This document shows, piece by piece, positions 43,999 to 52,289 of a stretch of DNA of 64,000 bases. Numbering within the stretch: position 1 is the stretch's first letter; every line of letters starts with the position of its first letter. Below the pieces are notes generated by a model. The model saw only the letters and a list, made by a program, of their open reading frames with translations. It had not been told where the DNA came from and did not search any database. A program made the translations under genes and the position numbers. Where the stretch lies: the NCBI RefSeq assembly GCF_002155685.1, contig NZ_MUYK01000001.1, positions 644,174 through 708,173 on the forward strand, given 5' to 3'. This DNA is from Erythrobacter colymbi. GTDB lineage: Bacteria > Pseudomonadota > Alphaproteobacteria > Sphingomonadales > Sphingomonadaceae.

Positions 43999-45615
43999 AT
44001 GACGATCACGCAAGAAGCCCTCATCGCCGCAGCGTCCAACTCCAAGGCCTGGCCCTTCCAGGAGGCCCAGCGCCTCGCCAAGCGCCTGCCCGAGGGCAAG
44101 CCCGGCGGCGTGCTGTTCGAGACCGGCTACGGCCCCTCGGGCCTGCCGCATATCGGGACTTTTCAGGAGGTTCTGCGCACCTCGCTGGTGCGCCGCGCCT
44201 ACGAGACGCTGACCGGCGGCGCCGCGACGCGGCTGGTGGCGTTTTCGGACGATCTCGACGGCCTTCGCAAGGTGCCGGACAATGTGCCCAATCAGGCGAT
44301 GCTGGCCGAGCACCTGGGAAAGCCTCTCTCGCGCATCCCCGATCCGTTTGAAAAGTTTGAAAGTTTCGCCGCGCACAACAATGCGATGCTGCGCGACTTC
44401 CTCGACCGTTTCGGGTTCGAGTACGAGTTCGTCAGCTCCTCGGACTGCTACAATTCGGGCCGCTTCGACGAGGCGCTGAAGGGCGTGCTGACGAATTTCA
44501 GCGCGATCATGGACATCATGCTCCCGACCCTCGGGGAGGAGCGCCGCAAGACCTATTCGCCTGTGATGCCGATCAGCCCGACGACCGGCGCGGTGTTGCA
44601 GGTTCCCATCGAAGTCATTGATCCGGAAGCCGGAATTATCCGCTTCACCGACGAGGACGGCAGCACTGTCGAGCAATCGGCGCTGGGCGGCATGGCCAAG
44701 TGCCAGTGGAAGGTCGACTGGGCGATGCGCTGGGTGGCGCTGGGCGTCGATTACGAAATGTACGGCAAGGACCTGACCGACAGCGGCATCCAGTCGGGCA
44801 AGATCGCCCGCGTGCTCGGCGGGCACAAGCCGGAAGGGCTGATCTACGAGCTGTTTCTGGATGCCAAGGGCGAAAAGATCAGCAAGTCCAAGGGGAACGG
44901 CCTCTCTATTGAGGAATGGCTGCAATATGGCAGCCCAGAGAGCCTCGGCTTCTACATCTTCGCCAACCCCCGCAGCGCCAAGCAGCTGCATGGCGGCGTA
45001 ATCCCCAAGGCGGTCGACGATTACTGGCAGTTCCGCGCCGCGATCCCCTCGCAGGACGCCGACAAGCGGCTCGGCAATCCGGTGTGGCACCTGCTGCGCG
45101 CGAACGAGCACCACACCGGCGCCGAGGCACCCGGCGAGGGCGATACCCTGCCGGTGCCCTTCAGCCTGCTGCTCAATCTTGTAGGCGTTCTGGGCGCAGG
45201 CGCGACGCGCGAGGCGGTGTGGTCCTACCTCGGCAACTATGTCGAGAATGCCGATCCCGCCGCGCACCCCGCGCTGGATGCGCTGGTGGACCGCGCGCTT
45301 GCCTACAACCGCGATTTCGTCGCGCCGACGCTCGAAAAGCGCGCGCCGGTGGGCGGAGAAGTCGCGGCTTTGCAGGCACTTGATGCCGCGCTCGAGGCCG
45401 CCGATCCCGCGACCAGCGCGGAGGATCTCCAGACCATCGTCTACGAGATCGGCAAGATCGAGGAGTTCGGCTTCGGCAACCTGCGCGACTGGTTCAAGGC
45501 GCTCTACGAAACCCTGCTCGGATCCGAACAGGGCCCGCGCATGGGCAGCTTCATCGCGCTCTACGGCATTGCGCCCACCCGCGAGCTGATTGCCGAGGCG
45601 CTCGCGAAGGCCTAG
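43999..45615 (+). CDS. lysS: Class I lysyl-tRNA synthetase
   Basis: Charges tRNA-Lys. It is the archaeal-type class I enzyme: HIGH-like motif GPSGLPHIGTF (about residues 39-49) and KMSKS-like motif GEKISKSKGNG (about 294-304), and none of the class II motifs. From the ATG at 43999 it is 538 residues; ATGs at 43960 and 43984 are in frame, but the chosen start matches the typical N-terminus (ALIAAASNSKAWPF). Alphaproteobacteria commonly use this class. Confidence 0.93.
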   Translation: MTITQEALIAAASNSKAWPFQEAQRLAKRLPEGKPGGVLFETGYGPSGLPHIGTFQEVLRTSLVRRAYETLTGGAATRLVAFSDDLDGLRKVPDNVPNQAMLAEHLGKPLSRIPDPFEKFESFAAHNNAMLRDFLDRFGFEYEFVSSSDCYNSGRFDEALKGVLTNFSAIMDIMLPTLGEERRKTYSPVMPISPTTGAVLQVPIEVIDPEAGIIRFTDEDGSTVEQSALGGMAKCQWKVDWAMRWVALGVDYEMYGKDLTDSGIQSGKIARVLGGHKPEGLIYELFLDAKGEKISKSKGNGLSIEEWLQYGSPESLGFYIFANPRSAKQLHGGVIPKAVDDYWQFRAAIPSQDADKRLGNPVWHLLRANEHHTGAEAPGEGDTLPVPFSLLLNLVGVLGAGATREAVWSYLGNYVENADPAAHPALDALVDRALAYNRDFVAPTLEKRAPVGGEVAALQALDAALEAADPATSAEDLQTIVYEIGKIEEFGFGNLRDWFKALYETLLGSEQGPRMGSFIALYGIAPTRELIAEALAKA

Positions 45616-45625
45616 GCTTGCCGGT

Positions 45626-46147
45626 ATGACCCGCCGCGAAGCCGATCCGCACAAGCTCGCGCACGACCTGCTCGGGCGCGATTTCGACGATCTCGATTCC
45701 GAGGAGCAGCGCGTGCTGCGCCACGTCGCGGCGGGCACCTACACCGGCCTCGACGCGGACGAACTGGCGCAGAGCCATGCGACATGGGGCGACAATCTGG
45801 CCGACCGGGTGGCGGCGATTGGCGGCAGCTGGGGCTTCATTATCGGCTTCGGCGTGGTGCTGCTGGTGTGGACGAGCCTCAACAGCGGCGTCCTGCAAGC
45901 GCTGGGTTTGGGAGCTTTTGACGCTTACCCCTTCATTTTCCTCAATCTTATCCTCTCGATGCTGGCAGCAGTGCAGGCGCCGATCATCCTGATGAGCCAG
46001 AACCGCCAGGCGATGAAGGACCGCATCACCGCGCGCCACGATTACGAGGTGAACCTGCGCACCCAGCTCGAAATCCTGCGCCTTGCCAAGCGGATGGACG
46101 CGCTTGCCGAGGATGTCCGCAAGATCGCCCGCAGGGACGAGGCCTAG
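45626..46147 (+). CDS. DUF1003 membrane protein
   Basis: A 173-residue protein: polar N-terminus (residues 1-60), two membrane helices (about 68-88 and 98-120) and a cytoplasmic helical tail. The DUF1003 signature is clear in DRVAAIGGSWGFI, NLILSMLAAVQAPIILMSQNRQ and DYEVNLRTQLEILRL. The function of the family is unknown to me. It starts 10 bases after lysS and shares CTAG as stop with the convergent hydroxylase. Confidence 0.88.
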   Translation: MTRREADPHKLAHDLLGRDFDDLDSEEQRVLRHVAAGTYTGLDADELAQSHATWGDNLADRVAAIGGSWGFIIGFGVVLLVWTSLNSGVLQALGLGAFDAYPFIFLNLILSMLAAVQAPIILMSQNRQAMKDRITARHDYEVNLRTQLEILRLAKRMDALAEDVRKIARRDEA

Positions 46148-46812
46148 CGCCACGCCCGGGTGCGGTACCACTTGGTGATGATGTATTTGCTGCCGCGTTC
46201 GACCGGGCAGCCCGCATGGAGCGCCGCCGGATTCGGGCGGCCATCGGGCAAGGCGTTGTTCCACAACAGCAAAACGCCGGGCTTGGGTTCGATCTCCAGC
46301 CCGAGCAGGGTGAAGGCGGTCGCGCCGCCCGCCTCGACCGCGTTGAGATAGGCCATCGCCGTCCAGCTGCGCTGCCCGCCGCGCGCCTCCTCCTGCGGCC
46401 AGTAGCCTTCCGAGGTGTAGAACCAGTCGTTGTGCGGCTTGAATTCCTGCCCGGGGCGATAGCGCTGGCCCTGCACCGGCTCGCCGATCGCCGCTTCGAC
46501 CCCGAGCAGCCCGTCGATCCGCTGCGAGATGCCGGCAACGAAGGGATCGCGCGGGTCGAGATCGCCTGAATAGGACGTGCGAAAGCCGCTCGCATAGTCG
46601 AGCTCGTGGAGCGAGGAAGGCCGCGCCACGGCATCGATCATGGTGCACAGCCGCGCGCATTCCCCGTCCGACAGGAACCCGCCGACCGCAAACAGCTCAA
46701 TCCGCTCGTCATCCACCCGGTAGACCGCCGGATCGCCCGTAAGCCGCGCGCGCACCGCTTCGCCGAGACGGGCGAGGGCGGCTTGATCTGGAACAATGCC
46801 GGGCGCGGACAT
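46144..46812 (-). CDS. 2OG-Fe(II) oxygenase, prolyl 4-hydroxylase-like
   Basis: A 222-residue dioxygenase using 2-oxoglutarate and Fe(II). The metal motif is FKPHNDWF (His-x-Asp, about residues 127-134), and the distal His is in PAALHAGCPVERGSKYIITKW, where the Lys binds 2-oxoglutarate. YRPGQEF and GGATAFTLLGLEI complete the P4Hc pattern. The start at 46812 (ATG) is taken over a GTG at 46833. The target may be a protein proline or an amino acid; unknown. Confidence 0.9.
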   Translation of the reverse strand: MSAPGIVPDQAALARLGEAVRARLTGDPAVYRVDDERIELFAVGGFLSDGECARLCTMIDAVARPSSLHELDYASGFRTSYSGDLDPRDPFVAGISQRIDGLLGVEAAIGEPVQGQRYRPGQEFKPHNDWFYTSEGYWPQEEARGGQRSWTAMAYLNAVEAGGATAFTLLGLEIEPKPGVLLLWNNALPDGRPNPAALHAGCPVERGSKYIITKWYRTRAWR

Positions 46813-46925
46813 GGGCGCACAGGTAGCAAGCACCCGCCGCTGTGCAAGCGGCCTGCGCCCCGATTGCGCGGCGCGTCGGCGATGCTAGGCTGCGGGCCTC
46901 GGGCAATCACGGAAGGGACACGGGA

Positions 46926-47483
46926 ATGAGCCTCAACGCCAAGACCAAATATTCGGGCCTCGCCATGCTGCTGCACTGGCTGATCGCGGTGCTGGTGATC
47001 GTGCAGTGGCGCATCAGCGAAGCGGCGGAAGAGGCCGCCACCCGCGAGGCGGGCGGGGCGATCATGGCGAACCACTTTGCCATCGGCGTGGTGATCTTCC
47101 TTGTTGTCGCGCTGCGACTGGTGTGGCGTCAGATGAGCCCGCCGCCCCCGCCGGTGCCGGGCCATGCGCCGTGGGAGCGGACTTTCGCGAAGCTCGTACA
47201 CTTCGCCTTCTACGCGCTGCTGCTGGTGATGCCGATCGCGGGCTGGATCGCGCTGTCTTCCTTCGGGGAGCCGATCAATGTCTGGGGCCTGTTCCAGCTG
47301 CCCGCGCTGCCCGTGCCGCAGAACCCCGATCTCGGCGAGCAGATCTTCGAACTCCACGGCGCTTCGGGCATCGCGCTGCTGGTGCTGGCAGCGCTGCATG
47401 CACTCGCCGCGCTCAAGCACACCATCGTCGACAAGGACGGCACGCTGTTCCGGATGCTGCCTTTCGGCACCTCGCGCAGCTGA
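46926..47483 (+). CDS. Cytochrome b561 (di-haem membrane electron carrier)
   Basis: A 185-residue protein with four membrane helices. Histidines placed to bind two b haems are seen in LLHWLIA (helix 1), ANHFAIG (helix 2 start), KLVHFAFY (helix 3) and ELHGASG with ALHALAALKH (helix 4). Bacterial b561 proteins oxidise superoxide or pass electrons between ubiquinone and periplasmic partners. A GGGAA precedes the ATG. No linked c-type or YceI gene is seen. Confidence 0.92.
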   Translation: MSLNAKTKYSGLAMLLHWLIAVLVIVQWRISEAAEEAATREAGGAIMANHFAIGVVIFLVVALRLVWRQMSPPPPPVPGHAPWERTFAKLVHFAFYALLLVMPIAGWIALSSFGEPINVWGLFQLPALPVPQNPDLGEQIFELHGASGIALLVLAALHALAALKHTIVDKDGTLFRMLPFGTSRS

Positions 47484-47505
47484 GCGCCTTGCCCTGACAG
47501 GCACG

Positions 47506-47537
47506 AAAAAGCCCCGCCGGATCGCTCCGGCGGGGCT
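47506..47537 (-). terminator. Intrinsic terminator of the RcnB-like gene
   Basis: AGCCCCGCCGGA (47510-47521) and TCCGGCGGGGCT (47526-47537) form a perfect 12-bp stem with a 4-base loop. On the minus strand the stem is followed by TTTT (47509-47506), making a classical terminator for the gene at 47558-48862. On the plus strand it is followed only by GCTTCT, so it may also weakly stop the b561 transcript. Confidence 0.85.
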
Positions 47538-47557
47538 GCTTCTGTTACGGGGGAGAC

Positions 47558-48862
47558 CTACCAGAAGAAGTCGTACACTACGTCTACGACCTCACCGGTG
47601 TAGATATCGACCAGCACGACATCGTCATAATACCGTACCCACTGGTAGGGACCGTAGGCCGGCGGCAGGCGGTAGGCCCAGGGGTCGTTAATGAAGAACC
47701 GCGGCTGGAAGAACAGGCTGTCGAGATACCAGCCGATGCTCAGCCGGCTGTAGCTGTGGCTGCGGAACGGGGCGTAGTACGGGCCCGGACGGTAGATGAT
47801 GACGTTGTTGCGCCGGTAATCGTACCAGTTGTAGCTCCGGTTGCCGCGCCAGCGGTTGTCCCAGCGACGGAAATCCCGGTTGTCCCAGCCCTGACGGCCG
47901 TTCCACCCCCAGCGCCAGTCATCACGCCGCCAGTCGCGCCGGTCGCCGTGCCAGCCGTTCCTGCGCCCGTCGTGGCGCCATTCGCGGCGCTCATCGCGGC
48001 GCCCGTCGCGCCAGTCGTCGCGCCGGCCATCGCGCCAGTCGCCGTTGCGATCCTGCCGCACGGCATCGCGCAGACCGTCACCCCAGCCATTGCCGCGGTT
48101 GTCGGCACGCCCGTCGCGGCGGTCATCGCGGCGCTCGCCCTGCCAGCCATCACGACGTTCACCCTGCCAGCCATCGCGGCGGCCATCGACGCGGTCGGCG
48201 CGGCGGTCTCCGCGATCCTCGATGCGGTCCGCACGCTGGTCGCCGCGCTGTTCGATGCGGTCGGCCCGCTGGTCGGTGCGACGGTCGATGCGGTCGGCGG
48301 CAACAGGCCGGCCCTGCCAGTCGCGGCGCTCGGCCTGACGGTCACCGCGCTGTTCGACGCGGTCGGCTCGCTGTTCGCTGCGCCAGTCGACACGGTCCGC
48401 GCGCTGCTCGCTACGCTCTTCGATCCGCTCGGCGCGCTGGTCGCCGCGGCGCTCCATCTGCTCGCGGGCCTGGGCGCGGCCGATCACATCGCCGCCGAAG
48501 CCACGCGGGGTCGGACGGTTCTGCGGCGGCTCGTAAGCCTGCGGAGCGGGGCGGGGCGCCTGCGGACGATCGAACTGCGGCGCGGCGCGCTGCTGCTGCG
48601 GGGGCTGCGGCGCATCGACGCGCTGCGGGCGCGGGCCATCGGCACGGGGCCGCTCGAAGCGCGGGCGCTCGGGACGATCCATCGCCATGCGCTCGGGACG
48701 CGGGCCGGGCGCGGGCCGCGACTCCGGCGGCGCGATGCGCATCCGGGGCGGCGAGGGCTCATCGGGCTGGCGCTCGATATCCTGTGCGGCGGCGGGCAGG
48801 GCAAAGGCGAGGGCCGCAGCCAGTGCTGCGAGCGATCCACCCCTGACAAAGCGGGTCATCAT
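47558..48862 (-). CDS. Exported RcnB-like protein with a long Arg/Asp-rich repeat region
   Basis: A 434-residue periplasmic protein: signal peptide (cleavage after ALPAAAQ, about residue 27), a Pro/Arg-rich segment, then about 170 residues of imperfect Arg-Ala-Asp-Arg-Ile/Val-Glu-x-Arg-Gly repeats (about residues 130-300), then a Trp/Asn/Arg-rich stretch (GWNGRQGWDNRDFRRWDNRW, outline), and finally an RcnB-type domain with NNVIIYRPG and YQWVRYYDDVVLVDIYTGEV. RcnB acts in nickel/cobalt homeostasis in E. coli. GGAGG is 8 bases before the ATG. The repeats look like a flexible polyampholyte. Confidence 0.82.
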   Translation of the reverse strand: MMTRFVRGGSLAALAAALAFALPAAAQDIERQPDEPSPPRMRIAPPESRPAPGPRPERMAMDRPERPRFERPRADGPRPQRVDAPQPPQQQRAAPQFDRPQAPRPAPQAYEPPQNRPTPRGFGGDVIGRAQAREQMERRGDQRAERIEERSEQRADRVDWRSEQRADRVEQRGDRQAERRDWQGRPVAADRIDRRTDQRADRIEQRGDQRADRIEDRGDRRADRVDGRRDGWQGERRDGWQGERRDDRRDGRADNRGNGWGDGLRDAVRQDRNGDWRDGRRDDWRDGRRDERREWRHDGRRNGWHGDRRDWRRDDWRWGWNGRQGWDNRDFRRWDNRWRGNRSYNWYDYRRNNVIIYRPGPYYAPFRSHSYSRLSIGWYLDSLFFQPRFFINDPWAYRLPPAYGPYQWVRYYDDVVLVDIYTGEVVDVVYDFFW

Positions 48863-48903
48863 GGCAAGTGCCTCCAGTATCGCCAGCCCACCACAGGCTT
48901 GTG

Positions 48904-48917
48904 TTGATGGGAATCGA
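48904..48917. promoter_or_regulatory. Second candidate FNR/FnrL box
   Basis: TTGAT-GGGA-ATCGA matches TTGAT-N4-ATCAA at 9 of 10 positions. It is in the divergent gap between the RcnB-like gene (ATG at 48862, minus) and the PNPOx-like gene (ATG at 49040, plus). By spacing it could activate the plus-strand gene, or repress the minus-strand one. Confidence 0.35.
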
Positions 48918-49039
48918 TTACCCGCCACAGACTGTCGCGCGGATGAACCGGCTCACCGATGTTCAGAAAAAATCCGCTCCGGATGAATATTCCTCGTCGC
49001 GCTTGACCTGCGGGGCTTTGCCGCCAAAGGCGCTGGGCC

Positions 49040-49627
49040 ATGTTCGAAGCGCTCGACGACTGCCTCACCGATTGCCGCAACCGGCTGATTCGCGCGCCGC
49101 GTGACCGCAAGGCGCCGATGCATACCCCGGTGATCGTCACAGGCGATGTCGATGCGCGGGTGATGGTGCTGCGCGCCTTCGACGCGGCGGCCTGGACCCT
49201 GCGGCTCCACACCGATGCCCGCGCCCCCAAGGCGCAGGTGATCGCCGCCGATCCGCGCGTCGCAGTGCTGTTCTACGACAAGGGCGCGAAGATCCAGATC
49301 CGTGCGCGGGGCGAAGGAGCAATCCTGCGCGATGGCGCCGACGTCGATGCCGCCTGGGCCGCGAGCACCAATTTCGCGCGGCGCTGCTATCTGGGCGAAG
49401 GGCCGGGTGCCGGGGCGGAGGGGCCGACATCGGGCCTGCCGGCCGAATTCGAGGGGGTCGAGCCGGACGACGCGCAGCTTGTCCCCGCGCGCGAGAATTT
49501 CGCGCTGCTCAAGATCACGCTGACCTCGCTCGACTGGCTCTATCTCGCGCACACCGGCCATGTCCGCGCGCAGTTCACCCGCGACGATGGTGCCGCGGCG
49601 TGGGAAGGGCGCTGGGTCTCGCCCTGA
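49040..49627 (+). CDS. PNPOx-family flavin-binding protein
   Basis: A 195-residue split-barrel protein of the pyridoxamine-5'-phosphate-oxidase superfamily. It has VIVTGDVDARVMVLRAFD and TLRLHTDARAPKAQVIAADPRVAVLFYDKGAKIQIRARGEG (outline, about residues 53-94), where Thr/Asp/Arg/Ser-type FMN contacts occur; the C-terminus ends AAWEGRWVSP. It is shorter than PdxH and lacks the PdxH C-terminal dimer segment, so it is likely an FMN-dependent reductase or binding protein rather than the vitamin B6 enzyme. Confidence 0.82.
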   Translation: MFEALDDCLTDCRNRLIRAPRDRKAPMHTPVIVTGDVDARVMVLRAFDAAAWTLRLHTDARAPKAQVIAADPRVAVLFYDKGAKIQIRARGEGAILRDGADVDAAWAASTNFARRCYLGEGPGAGAEGPTSGLPAEFEGVEPDDAQLVPARENFALLKITLTSLDWLYLAHTGHVRAQFTRDDGAAAWEGRWVSP

Positions 49628-49637
49628 GGCAGGAGGC

Positions 49638-50318
49638 TCAGGCGGCCGAGGCCGAAGGGGTCTGCGAAGGCGAGGGGGCAGGTGCGGGCAGCAGCATGAT
49701 CTCCTCGATCTCGCTCGCCGGCACGACGTGGTCGTCGCCCTTGGCAACCGCCGCGTCGAGCGCCCGTCGCGCGCGGGCGTAGATGCCCTGGGTGTCGTCT
49801 CCGAACCGCTCGGCCGCGACGCCGAAGCTCGCCGTCAGCCGCGCCTCTTCGCCGAGCTGCGGCAGGCGCAGCTGTGCGAGCTTGCGGCGCAGCCGGTCCG
49901 CGACCCGCACCGCGGCCCTTTCGTCGAGGCCGGGCATGGTGATGGTGAAGCTGTCACCCTGATCGAGCGCCACGCGGTCATCGCGGCGCAGGCCTGCACG
50001 CATCACGGCGGCAACATGCTCGCGCACTTCGTGGCTGGTGGTGTTGTTCCACACGCCCGACAGTGCGCCGAGCTGGTCGATCCGGCCGCGCAGCACCGCG
50101 CGCGATCCGGCCCGCACCGCATCGCGGCGCATGGCCAGATCGATGGTGTTGGCAAAGGCGTCGGACTTGATGAAATCGCCGAGCTTGTCGGAGAGCGGGC
50201 TCCGGCGCGGATCGAGGCGCCGGTTGGCGCGAACCCTGCCGGCCCAGGCGCCTGCCACGATGCACCCTGTGCACAGCATCACTGCCACCTCGAGTGGCAC
50301 TTCAATACCCGTGATCAA
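49638..50318 (-). CDS. Membrane-anchored protein with a degenerate GGDEF domain
   Basis: A 226-residue protein from a TTG at 50318; an ATG at 50279 is possible but would cut the membrane span. One hydrophobic segment (about residues 7-26) is followed by a GGDEF-type fold (about 60-205). The active-site loop that should read GG(D/E)EF is DQGDSF, so the catalytic glycine pair and acidic residue are changed; LTASFGVA and ARARRALDAA match later GGDEF motifs. It is probably inactive as a cyclase and may bind nucleotide or partners. The C-terminal tail is Pro/Ser/Ala-rich. Confidence 0.75.
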   Translation of the reverse strand: MITGIEVPLEVAVMLCTGCIVAGAWAGRVRANRRLDPRRSPLSDKLGDFIKSDAFANTIDLAMRRDAVRAGSRAVLRGRIDQLGALSGVWNNTTSHEVREHVAAVMRAGLRRDDRVALDQGDSFTITMPGLDERAAVRVADRLRRKLAQLRLPQLGEEARLTASFGVAAERFGDDTQGIYARARRALDAAVAKGDDHVVPASEIEEIMLLPAPAPSPSQTPSASAA

Positions 50319-50459
50319 GCCCCGATGCCCCTTTTGCGACCTTATTCTTGTTCGCTAGGGAGACTGACGTAAGGGTGATTAAGACGAAGTAAAGGGTGCC
50401 GCGAAGCGGTGGCCAAAAGTTAGCAATAATGTGAAGGCCGGTGTGGCGAGGGTGCCACG

Positions 50460-50485
50460 GGGCGGGATCTGTGTTCGTCCCGCCC
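50460..50485 (-). terminator. Possible terminator stem after ettA
   Basis: GGGCGGGA (50460-50467) and TCCCGCCC (50478-50485) form an 8-bp stem with a 10-base loop, 16 bases beyond the ettA stop. No U-run follows on the minus strand. The rest of the gap to 50319 shows no gene. Confidence 0.4.
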
Positions 50486-50500
50486 TCGCGGCCCGTCCGG

Positions 50501-52174
50501 TCAGCGGGTCAGCTTCTTGTAGGCAAGCCGCGTCGGGCGATCCGCCGCGTCGCCCAGACGGCGGCGCTTGTCTTCCTCGTAGGCTTCGAAGTTGCCTTCG
50601 AACCATTCGACATGGCTGTTGCCCTCGAAGGCGAGGATATGCGTGGCGAGACGGTCGAGGAAGAAGCGGTCGTGGCTGATGACCACGGCGCAGCCCGCGA
50701 AGTTCTCGATCGCGTCTTCCAGAGCGGCCAGCGTTTCGACGTCGAGGTCGTTGGTCGGCTCGTCGAGCAGCAGCACGTTGCCGCCTTGCTTCAGCATCTT
50801 GGCCATGTGCACGCGGTTGCGTTCACCGCCCGAAAGCTTGCCGACGTTCTTCTGCTGGTCCGCGCCCTTGAAATTGAACGCGCCGACATAGGCGCGGGTC
50901 GACATGTCCTGCCCGTTGACCTTCATGTAATCGAGCCCGTCGGAGATTTCCTCCCAGACGTTCTTCTTGGGGTCCAGATGATCGCGGCTCTGGTCGACAA
51001 AGCCGAGCCGAACGGTCGAACCGATCTCGATCGTGCCGCTGTCGGGGGTTTCCTTGCCGGTGAGGATCTTGAACAGCGTGGACTTGCCCGCGCCGTTCGG
51101 CCCGATCACGCCGACGATCCCGCCCGGGGGCAGCATGAAGCTGAGGTTCTCGAACAGCAGCTTGTCGCCATAGGCCTTGGTGATGCCCTTGGCCTCGATC
51201 ACCTTGCCGCCCAGACGCTCGGGAACCTGGATGACGATCTGGGCCTTGCCGACCTGACGATTGTCCTGGCTGTTCTGCAACTCTTCGAACTTGCGGATAC
51301 GCGCCTTGGACTTGGTCTGGCGCGCGGCTGGGGTCTGGCGAATCCACTCGAGCTCGCGGGCCAGCGCCTTCTGCTTGCCGCTTTCCTCGCGGCTTTCCTG
51401 CTCCATGCGCTTGGCCTTCTTCTCGAGATAGGTCGAGTAGTTGCCTTCGTAGGGATAATAGGACCCGCGATCGAGTTCGAGGATCCATTCGACCACGTTA
51501 TCGAGGAAGTAGCGGTCGTGGGTGATCATCAGCACCGCGCCGGCATAGTCCTTGAGGTGGTTTTCGAGCCACTGGACCGATTCCGCGTCGAGGTGGTTGG
51601 TCGGCTCGTCCAGCAGCAGGATCGAGGGCTTCTGGATCAGCAGGCGGGTGAGCGCCACGCGGCGCTTTTCGCCGCCCGACAGGTCCTTGACCGGCCAGTC
51701 GCCCGGCGGGCAGCGCAGGGCTTCCATCGCCACTTCGAGCTGGTTGTCGAGCGTCCAGCCATCGACGGCGTCGATCTTGTCCTGAAGCTCGCCCATTTCC
51801 GCGCCGAGCGCGTCGAAATCGGCATCGGGCTCGCACATCAGCGCGCTGATTTCATTGAAGCGGGCGACGAGATCGGCGGTTTCCTTGGCGCCTTCGCGCA
51901 CGTTTTCGAGCACGGTCTTGGTCGGATCGAGCTCGGGCTCCTGCTCGAGATAGCCGACGGTGATGTTCTCGCCCGGCCACGCCTCGCCGGTGAAGTCCTT
52001 GTCGATCCCGGCCATGATCTTGATCAGGGTCGACTTGCCTGCGCCGTTGGGGCCGACGATGCCGATCTTGGCGCCCTGGTAGAACTGAAGCGAGATATTG
52101 TTCAGCACCGGCTTCTGCGCGCCGGGGAAGGTCTTGGTCATGCCCTTCATGACATAGGCGTATTGGGCGGCCAT
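50501..52174 (-). CDS. ettA: ABC-F protein EttA (energy-dependent translational throttle)
   Basis: Ribosome-associated ATPase that gates the first elongation step in response to the ATP/ADP ratio. The ATG at 52174 (AAGGA ahead) gives 557 residues, the EttA size. It has two ABC cassettes: Walker A GPNGAGKST in both halves (about residues 39-47 and 350-358), signatures LSGGEKRRVAL and LSGGERNRVHMAK, and Walker B LLLDEPTNHLDAES and LLLDEPTNDLDVET. A helical arm/linker of about 80 residues (RMEQESREESGKQKALAREL) lies between. The opening QYAYVMKGMTKTF is EttA-specific. Confidence 0.95.
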   Translation of the reverse strand: MAAQYAYVMKGMTKTFPGAQKPVLNNISLQFYQGAKIGIVGPNGAGKSTLIKIMAGIDKDFTGEAWPGENITVGYLEQEPELDPTKTVLENVREGAKETADLVARFNEISALMCEPDADFDALGAEMGELQDKIDAVDGWTLDNQLEVAMEALRCPPGDWPVKDLSGGEKRRVALTRLLIQKPSILLLDEPTNHLDAESVQWLENHLKDYAGAVLMITHDRYFLDNVVEWILELDRGSYYPYEGNYSTYLEKKAKRMEQESREESGKQKALARELEWIRQTPAARQTKSKARIRKFEELQNSQDNRQVGKAQIVIQVPERLGGKVIEAKGITKAYGDKLLFENLSFMLPPGGIVGVIGPNGAGKSTLFKILTGKETPDSGTIEIGSTVRLGFVDQSRDHLDPKKNVWEEISDGLDYMKVNGQDMSTRAYVGAFNFKGADQQKNVGKLSGGERNRVHMAKMLKQGGNVLLLDEPTNDLDVETLAALEDAIENFAGCAVVISHDRFFLDRLATHILAFEGNSHVEWFEGNFEAYEEDKRRRLGDAADRPTRLAYKKLTR

Positions 52175-52289
52175 CGGAGGGTCCTTCGGGTCTTGGAATG
52201 GGTCAGGATTTGCGTGCGCAGATAGGGAAGGGGAGAGGCAAGGGCAAGCGGCTAGACAGGCGGGCGGGGCGGGCCTAGCACCTGCGGCC

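Noticed and set aside
43999..45615. Class I lysyl-tRNA synthetase as possible recent transfer from archaea
   Set aside because: This class is normal in alphaproteobacteria, and the gene shows no unusual base composition.
47756..48907. A 383-residue Val/Ala/Pro-rich plus-strand frame opposite the RcnB-like gene
   Set aside because: It is created by the antisense reading of the Arg/Asp repeat. The minus-strand gene has a signal peptide, a Shine-Dalgarno, a family domain and a terminator.
50365..50400. A CtrA-like TTAA-N7-TAAA sequence upstream of the degenerate GGDEF gene
   Set aside because: The second half-site is mismatched and no other CtrA-type element was seen; not supportable from one imperfect match.
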